Source of the DNA: Deltaproteobacteria bacterium
GTDB lineage: Bacteria; Desulfobacterota; Desulfobacteria; Desulfobacterales; ETH-SRB1
Direction of reading: 5' to 3'
NCBI GenBank assembly: GCA_030262795.1
Contig: JAJSZO010000091.1
Location: forward strand, 1 to 9,632
DNA: 9,632 nt
Shown: piece by piece, positions 6,887-9,632 of the stretch
Layout: every line of letters begins with the position of its first letter
How positions within the stretch are numbered: position 1 is the stretch's first letter
Notes under the pieces: model-generated
What the model was told of the DNA's origin: nothing
What the model saw: the letters and a program-made list of their open reading frames with translations, nothing else
Database searches by the model: none
Program-made: the position numbers and the translations under genes

Positions 6887-8026
6887 TCAACCACATACCG
6901 AGCTGATAAATGCAGATAGTTCATTATTAAATTTCATTTGTTTAGCTATATTCGATTTTACATTGTTTTCTAGTCGCACTCTAAAATTAGTATTCTCAGT
7001 CATCTTCTTTAACCCTTCATATAACGATTCAGTTGTCATATCAACTATGTAACATGTTTTATTATGTTCCATCAGTTTATGATTGCACGATAAATTTGTA
7101 GCTAAAATTGTTTTGCCACAAGAAAAATAATGCAACGCCTTTAAACCCGGAGGTCCATCAATAATTCTCGGTAAAATGCAAAACAAAGAATTTTTAATAA
7201 CATAATTTGTTTTTTCCAATGAAATGATGCCAGTCAAAATAACATCCTCTTCTAAACCTAACTTTTTTATTAACATTTGTATTACATAGGAGATATCACC
7301 TACTAATACTAATTTTACATCTCGTTTATCATCTTTTTTAAATTCTCTAAAAGATTCTATTAATAGTTCCAATCCCTGATATTTTTTAGAATTACCAGAA
7401 TAAACGATATACTCACTTTTCAAATTAAATAGTTCTTCCACAATTTCTTCATCCGCCGGAAAGCTATCTGGCAAACTTATTGTTTTTTTATCTGGGTATC
7501 TTTTTTTGATTCTTTCTTCTTCATAATGCCATTCTGTGATAACACCATCTGTATATTTTTCTAAAACCACATCAAAAACTTTAAACATTTTAAGAATTAA
7601 TCGGTTTTTGATATAAGGCTTTAGAGTTTCATAAAATGGGTTATACATAGAATATATATACTTTTTTCTAAAGACTTTTGCCAAAATTAAACCAATAAAT
7701 CCCCCTTCACAATCTTCTCCTTGAATGTACCAGATCCTTTTTCTATTCATAAGCAAATAAAAAAAAGAGTTCAATAATAAAAGGATATCTGCATAAATTT
7801 TACTTAAAGAAGGCCCTGCACTAGTTTTTTTGTAAAAAGGTATGTTTGCTCGTATGATATTTATATTTGGGATTTTAATGTCGTTGCCAACGGGGTATGT
7901 CATTAAATCAACCATGTATCCTACACTCCCTAAAGTAACCAGATTTGATCTTACTCTTATTGAAGATCCTTTCTCTAAATAGAATGGAGTTGCAAGTACC
8001 CCAAGGATTATTTTAGTATTTTCCAT
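6887..8026 (-). CDS. GT4-like (GT-B fold) glycosyltransferase lacking a standard E-x7-E element
   Basis: A 379-residue protein starting MENTKIILGVLATPF, with a Gly/Ser/Arg loop GSSIRVRSN (20-28) of the kind that contacts the substrate in GT4 enzymes. The C-terminal domain begins IVYSGNSKKYQGLELLIESF (207-226) and continues with LVLVGD and ILPRIIDGPPGLKALHYFSCGKTILAT (285-310 region). The position where GT4 enzymes carry the second glutamate of E-x7-E is histidine or leucine (DGPPGLKALHY, 290-300). This resembles a known variant type with 'DG.P.K.L.Y.A.GK', but the acidic residue is missing. It is the first AT-rich gene after the truncated dehydrogenase, 7 nt beyond its stop, and it ends one base before the next GT4 start. 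A glycosyltransferase role in the same glycan is likely; the substrate is unknown. Confidence 0.85.
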   Translation of the reverse strand: MENTKIILGVLATPFYLEKGSSIRVRSNLVTLGSVGYMVDLMTYPVGNDIKIPNINIIRANIPFYKKTSAGPSLSKIYADILLLLNSFFYLLMNRKRIWYIQGEDCEGGFIGLILAKVFRKKYIYSMYNPFYETLKPYIKNRLILKMFKVFDVVLEKYTDGVITEWHYEEERIKKRYPDKKTISLPDSFPADEEIVEELFNLKSEYIVYSGNSKKYQGLELLIESFREFKKDDKRDVKLVLVGDISYVIQMLIKKLGLEEDVILTGIISLEKTNYVIKNSLFCILPRIIDGPPGLKALHYFSCGKTILATNLSCNHKLMEHNKTCYIVDMTTESLYEGLKKMTENTNFRVRLENNVKSNIAKQMKFNNELSAFISSVCG

Positions 8027-8031
8027 ACCTT

Positions 8032-8084
8032 CACTATCCTCTAATAGCCAGACATGAGTTCTCGCGAATGCTTACACTATCCTC
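8032..8084. repeat. 10-bp direct repeat pair (cactatcctc) at the edge of the AT-rich block
   Basis: The + strand word cactatcctc occurs at 8032-8041 and again at 8075-8084, 43 bp apart. One copy is in the dehydrogenase codons for V-E-D-S-V; the other is between that gene's stop and the next start. The unit sits where the dehydrogenase homology stops and base composition changes, so it may mark a recombination or duplication joint. A 10-bp match by chance is possible. Confidence 0.45.
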
Positions 8085-9179
8085 CACCTTCGAGTTTCTC
8101 AAATCCTTCACATCTGGCTTGAACGCAGCACCCAGCACAAGAACCCTTGCCCCTTTGATGGGCAGGTCATTCCGTATCATGTCCTTGATTATCCGGGATG
8201 TCCCATATCCAGCCATCTCATCATTGATCCACCTCCCTGCTAAAATCATCTCAGGATAGTGACCTGCAGCAGTTGCCATGTGAGCAAGGTAATAGGGATC
8301 CACGCTGATACAGTGCCCCCCAACCAAGCCGGGATGAAAATTTAGGAAGTTCCATTTTGTCTTAGCTGCTTTTAAAACTTCTTCGGTCTCTATTCCAATC
8401 TTATCAAAGATCATCTTCAACTCGTTCATCAGAGCTATATTTATATCTCTCTGGATATTCTCAATCACTTTTGCAGCTTCAGCCACTTTTATCGAGGGTG
8501 CTTTGTACACCCCCGCCTTGATTATGGATCCGTAGACCTCTACAATGGTTTCAAGTGAATCTTCATCACAGCCAGATACAACCTTTACTATCCCGGTTAT
8601 TGTATGCTCCTTATCTCCAGGATTAATTCTTTCAGGAGGATAACCGACTTTAAAATCTTTCATATACTGAAAACCGCTCTCCCATTCTATGATTGGCACG
8701 CAGATATCCTCGGTAACTCTTGGATAAACGGTTGATTCAAATACAATGATGGATCCTTTAGACAGATTCCTGTCCACTGTTTCAGCGGCTTTTTTCAGAA
8801 TGTTTAGGTCTGGTTTCTTACCCTCGTCAATGGGGGTTGGAACTGCTACGATTACGAAATTCGATTTTGAAATTGCTGATGGATCGAAAGTGAAATCTAT
8901 TTTCACCATCCTTAGTTCCGAATCTGAGACCTCTCCGGTATAATCATGTCCCTCTTTTAATTGTTTTATTCTTTCTTTACTTATGTCATATCCAGTAACT
9001 TGCATTTTTTTTCCAAATTCCACAGCTAATGGAAGCCCGACATAGTCCAATCCAACAATACACATGCTTCTATTAATATATCTAATCTCGCTCCCGGTCA
9101 CATCTGCTTCTTGAAAAATCCCTTTCTCATCGATAGCCGTTGAATCATCCGGCGCGGTTTTGCCATTTATTCCGGACAT
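8034..9179 (-). CDS. Nucleotide-sugar dehydrogenase (TviB/WbpA-like UDP-HexNAc 6-dehydrogenase type), C-terminally truncated and probably inactive
   Basis: The family oxidises a UDP-hexosamine to the UDP-hexuronate with two NAD+. Residues 39-70 form the NAD-binding start, 111-118 AVPTPID, 149-156 the STVYP region, 182-190 PERINPGDK, 230-252 the KVAEAAKVIEN helix with Lys237 and Asn241, and 287-298 GGHCISVDPYYL with catalytic Cys290 and Asp294. The UDP-binding domain starts at 340-363 (FKPDVKDLRNSK) and then breaks off: the frame ends at residue 381 where the family usually continues for some 60-80 residues. Three normally conserved positions differ: GLGYVG is GLDYVG (Asp45), YPG is YPR (Arg154) and YSPER is YPPER (Pro181). 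The start at 9179 overlaps the GT4 stop by 13 nt and leaves an unusual 38-residue leader. I judge it a decaying gene. Confidence 0.85.
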   Translation of the reverse strand: MSGINGKTAPDDSTAIDEKGIFQEADVTGSEIRYINRSMCIVGLDYVGLPLAVEFGKKMQVTGYDISKERIKQLKEGHDYTGEVSDSELRMVKIDFTFDPSAISKSNFVIVAVPTPIDEGKKPDLNILKKAAETVDRNLSKGSIIVFESTVYPRVTEDICVPIIEWESGFQYMKDFKVGYPPERINPGDKEHTITGIVKVVSGCDEDSLETIVEVYGSIIKAGVYKAPSIKVAEAAKVIENIQRDINIALMNELKMIFDKIGIETEEVLKAAKTKWNFLNFHPGLVGGHCISVDPYYLAHMATAAGHYPEMILAGRWINDEMAGYGTSRIIKDMIRNDLPIKGARVLVLGAAFKPDVKDLRNSKVEDSVSIRENSCLAIRG

Positions 9180-9632
9180 CTTTCCCCCCCCTTCTTGCCA
9201 TCTCGTTCTATCTTTCGCAGGGCTAACATACTTTTTTCCATCCCACTATATCCTACCAGATCTCGCCATGACCCGATATATTCCCGGTCCCCCCTCGCCC
9301 CCTTCGGCACAACCACCCCGTTCCCGTCCAGAAGTTCGGTTGTCCCGCCGGTATCGGTAACGATAACAGACAAGCCAGACGCCATCGCCTCAAGCAAAGC
9401 ATTGCTCATACCCTCATTTTGTGACGGCAGGACAAAGAGATCGCTCTTTCGATATATCTCTCCGATACTATCATGATTCACATAACCTTTGAACATCACC
9501 CTATCAGAAACGCCCAGATCCTTTGCCAGTTCTTTCAACTCCTCTTCGCAGTTTCCATCTCCGATCAGTGTCAGTTCAACCGGATCATTCTTTAACCTGC
9601 CGACCGCCTCTATCAAAAACCGTATCCCCTTC
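9167..9632 (-). CDS. GT4 family glycosyltransferase, C-terminal half (cut by the window edge)
   Basis: The frame is open to the right edge and begins KGIRFLIEAVGRLKND, the usual opening of the GT4 C-terminal Rossmann domain, so the N-terminal half lies outside. Then come LTLIGDGNCEEEL, VMFKGYVNHDSIGEIY, DLFVLPSQNEGMSNALLEAMASG with the E-x7-E glutamates at codons 9413-9415 and 9389-9391, and DTGGTTELLDGNGVVVPKG. The usual GLPV is GLSV (Ser codon 9368-9370). After VVVPKG two extra residues (AR) arise in a G-rich run, and the tail is short, ending KKGGERCPE after a run of eight G. The last 13 nt overlap the dehydrogenase start, which implies coupled translation. It is GC-rich compared with the AT-rich transferases downstream. 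Sugar unknown. Confidence 0.85.
   Translation of the reverse strand, partial: KGIRFLIEAVGRLKNDPVELTLIGDGNCEEELKELAKDLGVSDRVMFKGYVNHDSIGEIYRKSDLFVLPSQNEGMSNALLEAMASGLSVIVTDTGGTTELLDGNGVVVPKGARGDREYIGSWRDLVGYSGMEKSMLALRKIERDGKKGGERCPE
9184..9191 (-). repeat. Eight-G homopolymer at the GT4/dehydrogenase junction
   Basis: On the - strand eight consecutive G lie in the last codons of the GT4 gene and 4 nt before the dehydrogenase ATG (G8-AAAG-ATG), so the tract probably also serves as the ribosome-binding site. Such tracts are prone to slippage. One extra G would join the GT4 frame to the dehydrogenase frame without a stop. Confidence 0.5.

Noticed and set aside
9195..9476. 93-codon + strand frame opposite the partial GT4 gene
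   Set aside because: It is antisense to the E-x7-E region of a clear glycosyltransferase; low-complexity Pro/Ser/Arg translation.

Overview
The window is part of a prokaryotic surface-glycan (polysaccharide or glycoprotein-glycan) assembly locus. It holds glycosyltransferases of three types (GT-C/GT39, GT2 and GT4), a Wzx-like flippase, a nucleotide-sugar dehydrogenase and an alpha/alpha-toroid protein of unknown role. The host cannot be fixed from the sequence. I lean weakly towards a euryarchaeon, because the ribosome-binding cores are AGGT-like and I see no clear bacterial hairpin terminators; a bacterium is not excluded. No tRNA, rRNA, CRISPR array or insertion sequence was seen.

Layout. 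On the + strand, 3-2171 is one open frame entering from the left edge. Its first ~80 codons look like the tail of a GT39-type membrane enzyme, and from about 240 it encodes a second, nearly complete GT39-type membrane glycosyltransferase. On the - strand, read right to left, there is a probable operon: GT4 fragment cut by the right edge (9632-9167), nucleotide-sugar dehydrogenase (9179-8034), GT4 (8026-6887), GT4 (6885-5794), GT2 (5703-4747), flippase (4705-3446) and toroid protein (3446-2232). Most junctions overlap or nearly touch; the largest gap is 90 nt before the GT2 gene. The + gene and the - operon converge at 2172-2231.

Composition is strongly mosaic. By hand count positions 1-420 are about 62% G+C, 481-720 about 35%, and much of the centre is lower still. 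The dehydrogenase region is roughly 45% and 9181-9600 about 50%. The AT-rich block (~450 to ~8040) starts inside the GT39 reading frame and ends at the point where the dehydrogenase loses its C-terminal domain. This suggests a variable glycan cassette brought in by recombination between flanking genes.

How the genes would work together: the dehydrogenase would have supplied a UDP-hexuronate. The GT4 and GT2 enzymes would build an oligosaccharide on a lipid carrier at the cytoplasmic face, and the flippase would move it across the membrane. The GT39 enzyme would then add or transfer sugar from a polyprenyl-phosphate donor on the outer face. The dehydrogenase looks dead (truncated, with changed invariant residues), so its activity is either supplied elsewhere or no longer needed. 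No initiating phosphoglycosyltransferase, polymerase or oligosaccharyltransferase is in the window.
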